This document shows positions 49,500-57,534 of a stretch of 64,000 nt of DNA, piece after piece; the first letter of the stretch is position 1; each line of letters starts with the position of its first letter. Both the position numbers and the translations under genes were made by a program. A model generated the notes under the pieces. That model was given only the letters and a program-made list of their open reading frames with translations. It did not search any database and was not told where the DNA came from. The stretch is from NCBI RefSeq assembly GCF_005885635.1, contig NZ_VATY01000004.1, positions 354,201 to 418,200 on the forward strand, in the 5' to 3' direction. Source of the stretch: Maribacter algarum (ex Zhang et al. 2020) (GTDB lineage Bacteria; Bacteroidota; Bacteroidia; Flavobacteriales; Flavobacteriaceae).

Positions 49500-50666
49500 A
49501 TGAATTTTTTACAAAACATTTTTGACAATTTATCGAATTCTGTTGGAGGCTATTTGCCGAATACCATTGGAGCCATTCTTATCTTAGTGATAGGCTGGTT
49601 TCTTGCAGGTTTTATAAAAAGATTAATTACAAAATTAATAAGGCGCACTGGAGTGGACCAAAAGCTTGGAACAGGTAAAATAATATTATCCAAATTTATA
49701 GGCAAACTGATTTATTTTCTAGTTATGATCTTTGTTTTTATGCTTGCCTTAGAAAAACTAGGAATGACAAGTGTTTTGGACCCTGTAAAAAACCTACTCA
49801 ACGGTTTTACTGATTACATACCTAACATTGTGGGCGCTGGTTTAGTAGGGTATATTGGTTATATGTTAGCTACCATTGTATCTGAACTCGTTGGTCTTGC
49901 AGGTGACACAATCCGGAACTTTGTACCGAAGCTAAAATTACCCGAAAATCTTGATATCGTAAACATTCTCAAAAAAATTGTCTTCATATTTATCTTCATT
50001 CCTTTACTTATTACTGCCCTAAACATATTAAATATGGATGCCATTTCCGTACCGGCTATACATATGTTAGAGCAATTTTTTATTGCAATTCCGAAAATTC
50101 TTGTTGCCGTTATCATAATATTGGTATTTGTTATCGGCGGGAGATTTGTTACGGGCTTACTCTCTGATTTACTAGAGAGTTTTAATTTAAATAGTATCGT
50201 AAACAAAATGAATCTTGGCGGGGTTACTTCAAATACGAACCTTCCTAAAATAATTGGTAATGTGGCCTATTTTTTTATCCTCCTTTTCGGTATAACAACT
50301 GCGATTGAAAAGTTAGAATTCACACGACTTACTGAAATATTAGATACTATTGTTGGTGTCGCTGGTAATATCTTATTTGGATTGGTCATTTTGGTCATTG
50401 GAAATTGGATAGCGTCATTGGCTCACAAAGCAATGTCTAAGGCTAATGATAATACATTTGTAGCATCAATTGTAAGAATGAGCATTCTAGCAATTTTCTT
50501 AGCAATGGGACTTAAAACCATGGGACTTGGAGATGAAATCATCAACATGGCATTTGGAATTACGTTAGGAACAATTGCAGTATCAATAGCACTTTCATTC
50601 GGCCTTGGAGGTAGAGAAGCAGCCGGTAGACAAATGGAGCGTATATTAAACCGATTCAACAAATAG
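49500..50666 (+). CDS. Mechanosensitive ion channel (MscS-related, multi-helix type)
   Basis: 388 aa with about nine hydrophobic segments and two repeated halves starting GAILILVIGWFLAGFIKRLI near residue 24 and LVILVIGNWIASLAHKAM near 295. The C-terminal IALSFGLGGREAAGRQMERIL is the signature of the conserved-TM-helix MscS group (CmpX-like). These channels gate under membrane tension and protect against osmotic down-shock; some act in envelope-stress signalling. The typical MscS beta-domain after the pore is absent, so conductance is uncertain. It is monocistronic, ending at the terminator at 50689-50727. Confidence 0.87.
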   Translation: MNFLQNIFDNLSNSVGGYLPNTIGAILILVIGWFLAGFIKRLITKLIRRTGVDQKLGTGKIILSKFIGKLIYFLVMIFVFMLALEKLGMTSVLDPVKNLLNGFTDYIPNIVGAGLVGYIGYMLATIVSELVGLAGDTIRNFVPKLKLPENLDIVNILKKIVFIFIFIPLLITALNILNMDAISVPAIHMLEQFFIAIPKILVAVIIILVFVIGGRFVTGLLSDLLESFNLNSIVNKMNLGGVTSNTNLPKIIGNVAYFFILLFGITTAIEKLEFTRLTEILDTIVGVAGNILFGLVILVIGNWIASLAHKAMSKANDNTFVASIVRMSILAIFLAMGLKTMGLGDEIINMAFGITLGTIAVSIALSFGLGGREAAGRQMERILNRFNK

Positions 50667-50688
50667 CAAGAACAACTTTTACATCAAC

Positions 50689-50727
50689 AAAGTGGTCATT
50701 CCTTTATAAATGACCACTTTTTTTTGC
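50689..50727. terminator. Bidirectional rho-independent terminator
   Basis: A perfect 12-bp stem (50689-50700 with 50709-50720), 8-base loop, followed by a T-run on the plus strand. It lies between the MscS-like gene and the convergent 50732 gene. Confidence 0.88.
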
Positions 50728-50731
50728 TTCT

Positions 50732-51109
50732 TTATTTATTATTCAAAATAGCTATTTGTAATTCAATACGTTTTAATTCTCGTAACATATCATTCTTGTC
50801 CATTTGCATCCAAATGTATAGTTTCATCATACTTAAATAAATCATACAAAGAAAACCTGCCGAAGACCATTTTATGAGCTCATAGGTATCTTCAGTATTA
50901 AAAAACTTGACTATGCAGTATACAAATAGGGCTAAAGTGATGAGTTGCATAATATTCATAGCTATAGCTAACCAACCCATTTTACCTTTGTAAACTTCAC
51001 CGATTTTACCTAATAGGTTTTGTTCTTCGAGCCCATCATAAAATTCTGCTTCCTCTTGAGTTAATGTTTCTTTGATTAAGTCATCAATTTTTTCGTTTCT
51101 TTTTCTCAT
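50732..51109 (-). CDS. Small membrane protein linked to an ECF sigma factor (DUF6768-like)
   Basis: 125 aa. A polar N-terminus with RKRNEKIDDLIKETLTQEEAEFYDGLEEQ is followed by two hydrophobic helices near residues 45-67 and 78-100. A C-terminal charged helix (KNDMLRELKRIELQIAIL) closes the protein. I recall this pattern as DUF6768. The gene starts 46 bases after the sigma-factor gene on the same strand, so it could act as a membrane-bound anti-sigma factor, although no zinc-binding anti-sigma (ZAS) motif is visible. Confidence 0.78.
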   Translation of the reverse strand: MRKRNEKIDDLIKETLTQEEAEFYDGLEEQNLLGKIGEVYKGKMGWLAIAMNIMQLITLALFVYCIVKFFNTEDTYELIKWSSAGFLCMIYLSMMKLYIWMQMDKNDMLRELKRIELQIAILNNK

Positions 51110-51155
51110 AACTTCAGCTTTAAATTAGCCTCCACGAAGGTGGAAAAGCGGTTTT

Positions 51156-51689
51156 TTACTTTAGATTTTTTTTTAATTTTTCACGTGCATGAAATAAGCG
51201 TGATTTCACTGTACCCCTAGAAATACTTAGAATATCACTTATTTCTTTAAGCGAATAATCTTCAGCATAAAATAATCGCAACACCTGTTGCTGATCTTTA
51301 TTTAGGGCCATTATTGCTTTTTGAAGTATACCTATTTCTTCTTTATTAACATGTTTTTCATTTTCAATAACTCTGCAAAAATGAAAATCACTCCTTTTCT
51401 GCAATTCTCGTTTTTCTTGATTTATGATATTCAAAGATTTTCTGGTAACAATACGCAGAGCCCAACTGCCAAACAAATTAGGGTTTTTTAAGGTTTCAAT
51501 TTTTTTTAGAATAATACTCCAACATTCTTGTGTAATATCTTTAGCCTGATCCATATCATGAGTGTACCAATAGGCGTGTTTGCATAATTTTTCATGATGG
51601 CGTTTCACCAAAAGACTCATAGCTTTTTTACTACCCGATTTATATTGCAAAACAAGTAGTCCGTCAAATATTTTATTCGGTTCGGTCAT
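51156..51689 (-). CDS. ECF-type RNA polymerase sigma factor
   Basis: 177 aa. Sigma-2 region near residues 25-95 (HHEKLCKHAYWYTHDMDQAKDITQECWSIIL, with the -10-recognising helix). A linker and sigma-4 helix-turn-helix follow near residues 125-172 (LNKDQQQVLRLFYAEDYSLKEISDILSISRGTVKSRLFHAREKL). All features of an ECF sigma are present and no N-terminal extension exists. Its regulon is unknown. The following small membrane protein gene is the natural candidate for its anti-sigma factor. Confidence 0.93.
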   Translation of the reverse strand: MTEPNKIFDGLLVLQYKSGSKKAMSLLVKRHHEKLCKHAYWYTHDMDQAKDITQECWSIILKKIETLKNPNLFGSWALRIVTRKSLNIINQEKRELQKRSDFHFCRVIENEKHVNKEEIGILQKAIMALNKDQQQVLRLFYAEDYSLKEISDILSISRGTVKSRLFHAREKLKKNLK

Positions 51690-51794
51690 AATACCTTTCT
51701 ACAACAAAGACAACCAAAAGTTGAAAAGGTTCAAATTTTCCTTAAAATATTGTTATTCCTTTTAAAGTTAGGAGAATAAATACATTCCAATTCC

Positions 51795-51802
51795 TATTTT
51801 TG
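51795..51802 (+). promoter_or_regulatory. TATTTTTG -7 box directly before rlmD
   Basis: TATTTTTG at 51795-51802, only 4 bases before the rlmD ATG at 51807. This implies a leaderless or nearly leaderless mRNA. A clear -33 TTG is not at the standard spacing. Confidence 0.5.
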
Positions 51803-51806
51803 CCCA

Positions 51807-53216
51807 ATGCGTAAAAAGAACAGAAGACAAGTTTTTGAAAATGTTGAAGTGATTGATGCGGGGGCCAAAGGAAAAACAATTGGTAAAGCCCCTGACGGAA
51901 GAGTAATTTTCATGACGAATACCGTTCCTGGTGATATTGTTGATGTTCAAACCACCAAGAAACGAAAAAGTTATTTCGAGGGCAAGGCAACACATTTTCA
52001 TTCGCTTTCAGACAAACGTGTAACCCCTGAATGCCAACACTTCGGAACCTGTGGTGGTTGTAAGTGGCAACACATGGGATACGAGCACCAGTTGTTCTTC
52101 AAGCAGAAGGAGGTCGAAAATAATTTACGCCGTATCGGTCATTTAGATTTACCAGAAGCGAATTCTATCCTAGGTTCTGAAAAGCAGTATTTCTATCGGA
52201 ATAAAATGGAATTCTCCTTTTCGGATAGCAGATGGTTGACTTTGGAGGAATTACAATCTGATACAATTTTTGAAGATAAAAACGCATTAGGCTTCCATAT
52301 TCCCGGAATGTGGGATAAAATATTGGATATTGAAAAATGCCATCTGCAGGCTGATCCTTCAAATACAATTCGATTGGAGACGAAGGATTTTGCAGTTAAG
52401 AACCAAATCTCATTTTTTAATCCCAGAAATCAACATGGTGAACTTCGTACTTTAATGATTCGAACTTCTTCTACGGGAGAGATTATGGTCTTAGTTCAAT
52501 TCTACGAGAATCATAAAGAAAACCGAAATCTATTGCTGAACCATTTGCAAAATACATTTCCTGAGATTACGGCACTTTTATATGTTGTCAACCCAAAGCA
52601 AAACGATACCATCTACGATCAAGAAGTAATTTGTCACTCTGGCAGAGACCATATTTTCGAGGAAATGGAAGGTCTGAAATTCAAAATAAACCCAAAGTCG
52701 TTTTACCAAACTAATTCAGAACAGGCTTATGAACTTTACAAAATCACCCGTGATTTTGCTGGACTAACAGGTGAGGAACTAGTCTACGACTTGTATACAG
52801 GTACTGGAACTATCGCTCAATTTGTATCGAAAAAAGCTAAAAAAGTTATTGGAATAGAATCTGTTCCTGAAGCTATCAAGGATGCGAAAGCAAATGCAGA
52901 AAATAACAATATTGATAACGTTGATTTTTTCGTAGGGGATATGAAAAATGTATTTAACGAAGAGTTTATAGCTACGCATGGTGTTCCGGATATAATTATT
53001 ACTGATCCGCCAAGAGATGGCATGCACAAAGATGTGGTCCGGCAAATATTGAACATCTCTCCTAAAAAAGTAGTTTATGTAAGCTGCAATAGCGCTACCC
53101 AAGCAAGGGATTTAGAATTAATGAAAGATTCCTATAAAGTGACTAAGGTGCAACCCGTGGATATGTTTCCTCAGACCCATCACGTTGAAAATATTGTACT
53201 TTTAGAAAAGTTATAG
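51807..53216 (+). CDS. rlmD: 23S rRNA (uracil-5-)-methyltransferase RlmD
   Basis: 469 aa. The N-terminal TRAM domain (VIDAGAKGKTIGKAPDGRVIF near residue 15) is followed by a 4Fe-4S cluster motif, C75-x5-C81-x2-C84 (CQHFGTCGGCKWQH) with the fourth Cys near residue 177. The SAM-binding domain has VYDLYTGTGTIAQFV near 330, and the catalytic loop VYVSCNSATQARDL lies near 425. It makes m5U in 23S rRNA (position 1939 in E. coli numbering); RlmC/TrmA-like activity is a possible alternative. The DUF6452 lipoprotein gene follows after 4 bases. Confidence 0.93.
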   Translation: MRKKNRRQVFENVEVIDAGAKGKTIGKAPDGRVIFMTNTVPGDIVDVQTTKKRKSYFEGKATHFHSLSDKRVTPECQHFGTCGGCKWQHMGYEHQLFFKQKEVENNLRRIGHLDLPEANSILGSEKQYFYRNKMEFSFSDSRWLTLEELQSDTIFEDKNALGFHIPGMWDKILDIEKCHLQADPSNTIRLETKDFAVKNQISFFNPRNQHGELRTLMIRTSSTGEIMVLVQFYENHKENRNLLLNHLQNTFPEITALLYVVNPKQNDTIYDQEVICHSGRDHIFEEMEGLKFKINPKSFYQTNSEQAYELYKITRDFAGLTGEELVYDLYTGTGTIAQFVSKKAKKVIGIESVPEAIKDAKANAENNNIDNVDFFVGDMKNVFNEEFIATHGVPDIIITDPPRDGMHKDVVRQILNISPKKVVYVSCNSATQARDLELMKDSYKVTKVQPVDMFPQTHHVENIVLLEKL

Positions 53217-53220
53217 TCCC

Positions 53221-53733
53221 ATGAATAGATTTCAACTAATTCTTATCTTTCTGCTCTGCATTGCTTTTTCTGCCTGTGAAAAAGATGATATTTGCGTTGA
53301 TGGTGATACCCCGCTACTAATTATTCGTTTTTACGACTCGGAGAATCCTACGGAGTTTAAGGCGGTTCCAGGACTTCGTGTAGTCGGAGCTGGTAATGAC
53401 ACTCCTGTCGACACTTTTACTGATCGGTCTTCCTTAGATTCTATAAGTATTCCTTTAAAAACTATAGAAACATTAACAAATTTTTCCTTTATATCGGATT
53501 CTGCAGATGACACAAACGAAGTGGAGACCGGTAACGCGGATGCTCTGGGTTTTTCCTATGAAACAAAAGAAGAATTTGTCTCTAGAGCTTGCGGCTTTGT
53601 AGTCAACTATGAAAATTTAAGTTCGAATTTTACAACCGCCCCTGAAAACTGGATCCAAAGCATAGAAATAATAAAGACAACAGTACAATTAGAAACAGAA
53701 GAAACAACTGCCCATGTTAAAGTATTTCATTAG
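53221..53733 (+). CDS. DUF6452 lipoprotein
   Basis: 170 aa with a lipoprotein signal peptide (FLLCIAFSACEKDDICVDG; Cys near residue 19 followed by acidic residues). The mature part, with DTPLLIIRFYDSENPTEFKAVPGLRV and SISIPLKTIETLTNFSFIS, matches what I remember as DUF6452. The function is unknown, probably outer-membrane associated. It sits 4 bases after rlmD and overlaps the following DUF6048 gene by 20 bases, so the two envelope genes are likely made together. Confidence 0.85.
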   Translation: MNRFQLILIFLLCIAFSACEKDDICVDGDTPLLIIRFYDSENPTEFKAVPGLRVVGAGNDTPVDTFTDRSSLDSISIPLKTIETLTNFSFISDSADDTNEVETGNADALGFSYETKEEFVSRACGFVVNYENLSSNFTTAPENWIQSIEIIKTTVQLETEETTAHVKVFH

Positions 53734-54493
53734 CACCAGCTTTGTTTTTTGTTTCTTTTTTGGAAACGCTCAAAGCAAACCAATTGACACAAAACCAAAA
53801 GATACAGTTGTATACAAACAACCTTATGGCCTGCGTGTTGGTGTAGATTTGAGTAGACCAACTATCTCATTTTTCGAAGAAGAATATACCGGATTAGAAT
53901 TTGTTGGAGATTATAGGTTAAGCCTCAAATATTACTTAGCAGCAGAACTTGGGAACGAAAAGCGCACCCGACAAGAGGACGCATACAACTTTACAACTCA
54001 AGGAAGTTATATCAAAGTAGGTTTTGACTATAATACCTATGCCAATTGGTACGGCGAGCAAAACATGATTTATGCAGGAGCCCGTATTGCATTCAGTACA
54101 TTCAATCACACGATAAACAATTATCAAATCTTTGATAGCAATCGCTATTGGAGCCCCAATGGGTTTCAAGAAAGTGGGAGCGAACCTATTGAACTTGAAA
54201 GTAGAACCGCAACATGGCTCGAAGCTGTTATGGGAATAAAAGCGGAGTTATTTGCGAACATCTATTTAGGGGGCAGTGTGAGACTAGGAGCATTGGTACC
54301 AAATCCAAATAAAAAACTTGATGAAGGTGAATTTTCAAACCTTTTCATTCCCGGATTCAATAAGGTCACCGACAATAGTATATTCGGCATAGGATATAAC
54401 TTCTCTATTTCCTACTTCCTTCCACTCTACAAAAAAGAAAAAAGAATCAAAATAGACAAAGACGAGCCTAAACTAATAGAAGAGGAAAACTAA
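53714..54493 (+). CDS. DUF6048 outer-membrane beta-barrel protein
   Basis: 259 aa with a signal peptide (FISTSFVFCFFFGNAQS). The mature part is strand-rich with alternating aromatics: YGLRVGVDLSRPTISF, LEFVGDYRLSLKYYLAAELG, YIKVGFDYNTY, MIYAGARIAFSTF. It ends near GYNFSISYFLPLYKKEKR, giving an 8- to 12-strand barrel by pattern. The DUF6048 assignment is from memory. It overlaps the DUF6452 gene by 20 bases, suggesting that the lipoprotein and barrel act together, and it converges on the THUMP gene with 8 bases between. Confidence 0.85.
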   Translation: MLKYFISTSFVFCFFFGNAQSKPIDTKPKDTVVYKQPYGLRVGVDLSRPTISFFEEEYTGLEFVGDYRLSLKYYLAAELGNEKRTRQEDAYNFTTQGSYIKVGFDYNTYANWYGEQNMIYAGARIAFSTFNHTINNYQIFDSNRYWSPNGFQESGSEPIELESRTATWLEAVMGIKAELFANIYLGGSVRLGALVPNPNKKLDEGEFSNLFIPGFNKVTDNSIFGIGYNFSISYFLPLYKKEKRIKIDKDEPKLIEEEN

Positions 54494-54501
54494 AGTTTAG
54501 G

Positions 54502-55689
54502 TTAATCTTCTTTGTTCTGAAACTTGGCCTTTTTACTTCCTTCATACATTACGTATTTCACCAAACGAGATTCTAAATGACTATTAAAGACTTTGATTTT
54601 TCGCGAAGGTCGCAAACCGACAAACTTCAAGGCTTCTAAATTTGAAGTTATAAACCAAGCATCAGTTCCCGGGTATTCTTGTTTCAAAGTATCGCCTATA
54701 TCTTCGTAAAAGGTCTCCACATCGAAATGAGAATCCAAATCGCTCCGGTCAAGTCTTTCTCCATAAGGAGGGTTAAAAACCATATGTAGTTTCCCCTTCA
54801 CAGGTTTTGTTGTATCAAAAAAGTTTTTACGCTCTACCGAAATGTAATCTTCAAGATTTGCGTTTTCAATATTTTCCTTAGCCTTTCTAATAGCAGAAGG
54901 CGCCTTATCATAGCCGATGATTCTATGATGAAACTCCCTTGTTTTCCTGAGTTGGCTTTCTACTATTTTGTCAAATAATTCTTCGTCGAAATCATCCCAT
55001 TTTTCAAAGGCGAATTCTTTTCGATTGATATTTACCGGAATATTACAGGCAATCATTGCTGCTTCGGTCAACATTGTTCCACTACCGCACATAGGATCCA
55101 GAAAATCACATTGTCCATCCCATCCACTCAATAACAATAAACCTGCAGCCAAAACTTCGTTTATAGGTGCTATATTCGTTGCGATACGATACCCTCTTTG
55201 ATGTAAAGACCTTCCAGAGCTATCTAAAGAAACATTGCACCTGTCCTTATGCAAATGGATATTGATGCGTAAATCTGGATGCTTCACATCTACGCTTGGC
55301 CTTTTTCCTTCGGTTTCTCTAAACTTATCTACAATGGCATCTTTGACCTTCTGCGAAACATATAAGGAATGAGTGAAATTGTCCGATTTCACCGTTGTAT
55401 CAATTGCAAAGGTTGTATCCACAGAGAGGTACTCACTCCAGTCCATTCGATAAATAGCCTTGTACAATTCGTTCTCATCTCGAACTGAAAAAGAATGAAT
55501 AGGTTTTATGATTTTGACAGCTGTTCGCAAACACAAATTGGCTTTATACATAAAGCCAGTATCCCCTTCAAAAGAAACACTACGAACTCCCTCGACTACA
55601 TTTCCACCCCCCAAATTCCGGATTTCCTTAGCTAAAATCTCTTCAAAACCAAATAAGGTCTTGGCAACCATTTTAAAATTATTGTTCAT
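54502..55689 (-). CDS. THUMP-domain RNA methyltransferase (RlmL-like)
   Basis: 395 aa. A ferredoxin-like N-terminus (MVAKTLFGFEEILAKEIRNL) is followed by a THUMP domain near 55-160 (FAIDTTVKSDNFTHSLYVSQKVKDAIVDKFRE). A Rossmann methyltransferase domain follows with FLDPMCGSGTMLTEAAMIA near 198, IIGYDKAPSAIRKAKENIENA near 255 and the catalytic NPPYGERL near 312. The NPPY motif marks N2-guanine methylation; RlmL N-half makes m2G in 23S rRNA, and a tRNA target is also possible. The fused RlmK half of E. coli is absent. It starts beneath a consensus promoter at 55710-55738. Confidence 0.92.
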   Translation of the reverse strand: MNNNFKMVAKTLFGFEEILAKEIRNLGGGNVVEGVRSVSFEGDTGFMYKANLCLRTAVKIIKPIHSFSVRDENELYKAIYRMDWSEYLSVDTTFAIDTTVKSDNFTHSLYVSQKVKDAIVDKFRETEGKRPSVDVKHPDLRINIHLHKDRCNVSLDSSGRSLHQRGYRIATNIAPINEVLAAGLLLLSGWDGQCDFLDPMCGSGTMLTEAAMIACNIPVNINRKEFAFEKWDDFDEELFDKIVESQLRKTREFHHRIIGYDKAPSAIRKAKENIENANLEDYISVERKNFFDTTKPVKGKLHMVFNPPYGERLDRSDLDSHFDVETFYEDIGDTLKQEYPGTDAWFITSNLEALKFVGLRPSRKIKVFNSHLESRLVKYVMYEGSKKAKFQNKED

Positions 55690-55709
55690 CTCTTCACATC
55701 TGATTGCCG

Positions 55710-55738
55710 CAAAAATACAGTATTTTTACCGCTACCAA
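55710..55738 (-). promoter_or_regulatory. Consensus promoter for the THUMP methyltransferase gene
   Basis: On the minus strand, TTG (55738-55736), 18 bases, then TATTTTTG (55717-55710). An exact fit to the Bacteroidetes consensus, 20 bases before the ATG at 55689. Confidence 0.7.
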
Positions 55739-55750
55739 GCGGATTCAATC

Positions 55751-55781
55751 TTGGGATCTTACGACAACCTAATTATATTTG
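55751..55781 (+). promoter_or_regulatory. Consensus promoter overlapping the ZIP gene start
   Basis: TTG (55751-55753), 20 bases, TATATTTG (55774-55781), followed after one base by the ATG at 55783. With normal spacing the transcript would begin at or inside the start codon. Confidence 0.7.
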
Positions 55782-55782
55782 T

Positions 55783-56454
55783 ATGACTTACCTCCTGCCG
55801 GTTTTAGGAGTCCTGCTCAGTTTTGTCTTTGTTCTAGTCGCAAAACCTAAAAGCAAAGAAAACTTCAAACTGCTTTTAGCTTTTAGTGGAGCTTTTCTTT
55901 TGGCACTGACTGTTTTTGAATTGCTCCCCTCTGCCTATGAAAATTCTGATGCAAAGACTGTTGGTGTTTTTGTCATGCTGGGGATTTTACTTCAGATTTT
56001 CTTGGAGTTCTTCTCGAAAGGCGCGGAGCACGGTCATGTACATTTGAATAGTGAAAAGAGTAGCTTTCCATGGCTTTTGTTTGTCAGCCTTTCTATTCAT
56101 GCGTTTTTAGAAGGATTTCCCATTGAAAAACACGATACAATTATCTACGGAATTCTTATCCATAAAATACCTATTGCGGTTATCTTGAGCATCTTTTTAC
56201 TAGGTTCTAAAATCAAACTGACAAAAGCTGTTTTCTTTATTGTTCTATTTGCCTTAATGACGCCTCTAGGAAGCTTTATAGCAAGCATTTCAGCACTGGC
56301 ATCTCAATACTACGCACCTATAACTGCTTTAGTAATTGGTGTATTCTTACATATTTCTACGGTTATTCTTTTTGAAAGTTCGGAGGGACATAAATTCAAT
56401 CTTAGGAAACTGTTGGTCATTATTTTTGGAATTGTAATTGCTTATTTTCTTTAA
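55783..56454 (+). CDS. ZIP-family metal transporter
   Basis: 223-aa membrane protein with about seven to eight hydrophobic segments. The middle has the ZIP signature histidines in LFVSLSIHAFLEGFPI near residue 103 and LIHKIPIAVILSIF near 125, the TM4-TM5 metal-binding pair of the family, and a His-containing loop GAEHGHVHLNSE near 80. It should import zinc or a related divalent metal. It begins right after a promoter and is followed after 2 bases by the DUF4268 gene. Confidence 0.9.
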   Translation: MTYLLPVLGVLLSFVFVLVAKPKSKENFKLLLAFSGAFLLALTVFELLPSAYENSDAKTVGVFVMLGILLQIFLEFFSKGAEHGHVHLNSEKSSFPWLLFVSLSIHAFLEGFPIEKHDTIIYGILIHKIPIAVILSIFLLGSKIKLTKAVFFIVLFALMTPLGSFIASISALASQYYAPITALVIGVFLHISTVILFESSEGHKFNLRKLLVIIFGIVIAYFL

Positions 56455-56456
56455 AA

Positions 56457-56885
56457 ATGTTCAGCAAGGAAGAATCTAAAAAATTACGTGAAAATTTCTG
56501 GATTTCCTTCGGAAAGTCTTTCCCCCATAAATGGACGTTATACAACACCAAAATCAAGGGATTATCATTAAAGTTTCATTTTGGTTTAAAAGTGGCAACG
56601 GTATCTATGGATATTGAAACTTCCGATTTGGAACAGAGAATTCATCTTTGGGAAAAATTGGTATCACTAAAGTCTATATTGACTAATGAATACCTTCCTG
56701 GTGCTCAGTTTGAAGAAGCCATTATACTAGAGAATGATAAGGAGATTTCAAGAATCTACGTTCAAAAGGAAGGTGTATCAATTCATAACAAAAATTCGTG
56801 GCAAGAGACGATGGAGTTTTTAAACAAAAAAATGATTCTTTTGGAAAGCTTTTTTGAGGAATACAAGGATATTATCCATAGCTAA
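56457..56885 (+). CDS. DUF4268 protein
   Basis: 142 aa, soluble. It opens FSKEESKKLRENFWISFGKSFPH, then LSLKFHFGLKVATVSMDIETSD and a C-terminal helical region with FLNKKMILLESFFEEYKDIIHS. This corresponds to the DUF4268 family, found alone or attached to restriction-like nucleases; here there is no nuclease motif, so it is probably not itself a nuclease. Function unknown. It starts 2 bases after the ZIP gene and its stop codon overlaps that of the convergent hemolysin III-like gene by 4 bases. Confidence 0.85.
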   Translation: MFSKEESKKLRENFWISFGKSFPHKWTLYNTKIKGLSLKFHFGLKVATVSMDIETSDLEQRIHLWEKLVSLKSILTNEYLPGAQFEEAIILENDKEISRIYVQKEGVSIHNKNSWQETMEFLNKKMILLESFFEEYKDIIHS

Positions 56886-57514
56886 ATCACATAAAGATAA
56901 ATCATCAGCCAATGACTTATCGCCCCACCAAGAACAAAAAGATGCCAAATAAAATGGTTGTACGGTATTCTATCTATCGCGTAAAAAATAATTCCTAAAG
57001 TATAAAAAGCGCCCCCAAGAAATAGTAATTGAATACCCTGAGAAGATGTATAATCAGACAAATTATCAAAATCATAAACTACAAGCCATCCCATGGCTAG
57101 ATAAAGTACCAATGAAAGGATTTCAAACTTTCCCGTTAAAAATAATTTAAGTAAGGTACCGACCGCCACAATTACCCAAACAATATAAAATATTATCCAT
57201 CCTTTGGCATCAATAAGGGTTATGAGACACATGGGAGTATAGGTGCCTGCTATGAGAAAGTATATATTGATATGATCTACAACGCGTAGTTTCTTTTTTA
57301 GTTCAGGATCCCGAACGTAGTGATACATACTTGAAGCTATGAACATTGAAATAAAAGTAACGCTATAGACAATTATACTAATGGTCGTGTAAGGAGTCTT
57401 TTCAATGTTTTTGGAAAGTAGAAGATATAATCCAATAATTCCGAAGATTGCCCCAACTGCATGGCTAATCGTGTTTAGCAACTCTTCCTTCGGATGAATT
57501 TGTACGTCTTTCAT
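56882..57514 (-). CDS. Hemolysin III/TrhA-family membrane protein
   Basis: About 210 aa from the ATG at 57514 (MKDVQIHPKEELLNTISHAVGAIFG). An upstream in-frame ATG at 57598 lies inside the preceding gene and would add an unlikely tail. Seven hydrophobic segments and the family residues are present: NTISHAVGAIFG near 15, SSMYHYVRDPELKKKLRVVDHINIYFLIAGTYTP near 70-103, and the late YNHFIWHLFVLGGAISHW. The conserved His and Asp residues of the PAQR/TrhA fold are present. In E. coli TrhA affects membrane energetics; a true haemolytic role is not implied. It starts 20 bases after the propeller-cupredoxin gene. Confidence 0.9.
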   Translation of the reverse strand: MKDVQIHPKEELLNTISHAVGAIFGIIGLYLLLSKNIEKTPYTTISIIVYSVTFISMFIASSMYHYVRDPELKKKLRVVDHINIYFLIAGTYTPMCLITLIDAKGWIIFYIVWVIVAVGTLLKLFLTGKFEILSLVLYLAMGWLVVYDFDNLSDYTSSQGIQLLFLGGAFYTLGIIFYAIDRIPYNHFIWHLFVLGGAISHWLMIYLYVI

Positions 57515-57534
57515 TGGCGACAAAATGAATCCTG

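Noticed and set aside
49457..49525. 22-codon open frame overlapping the MscS-like start
   Set aside because: Very short, AT-rich low-complexity codons, no recognisable motif; chance frame is the simpler reading.
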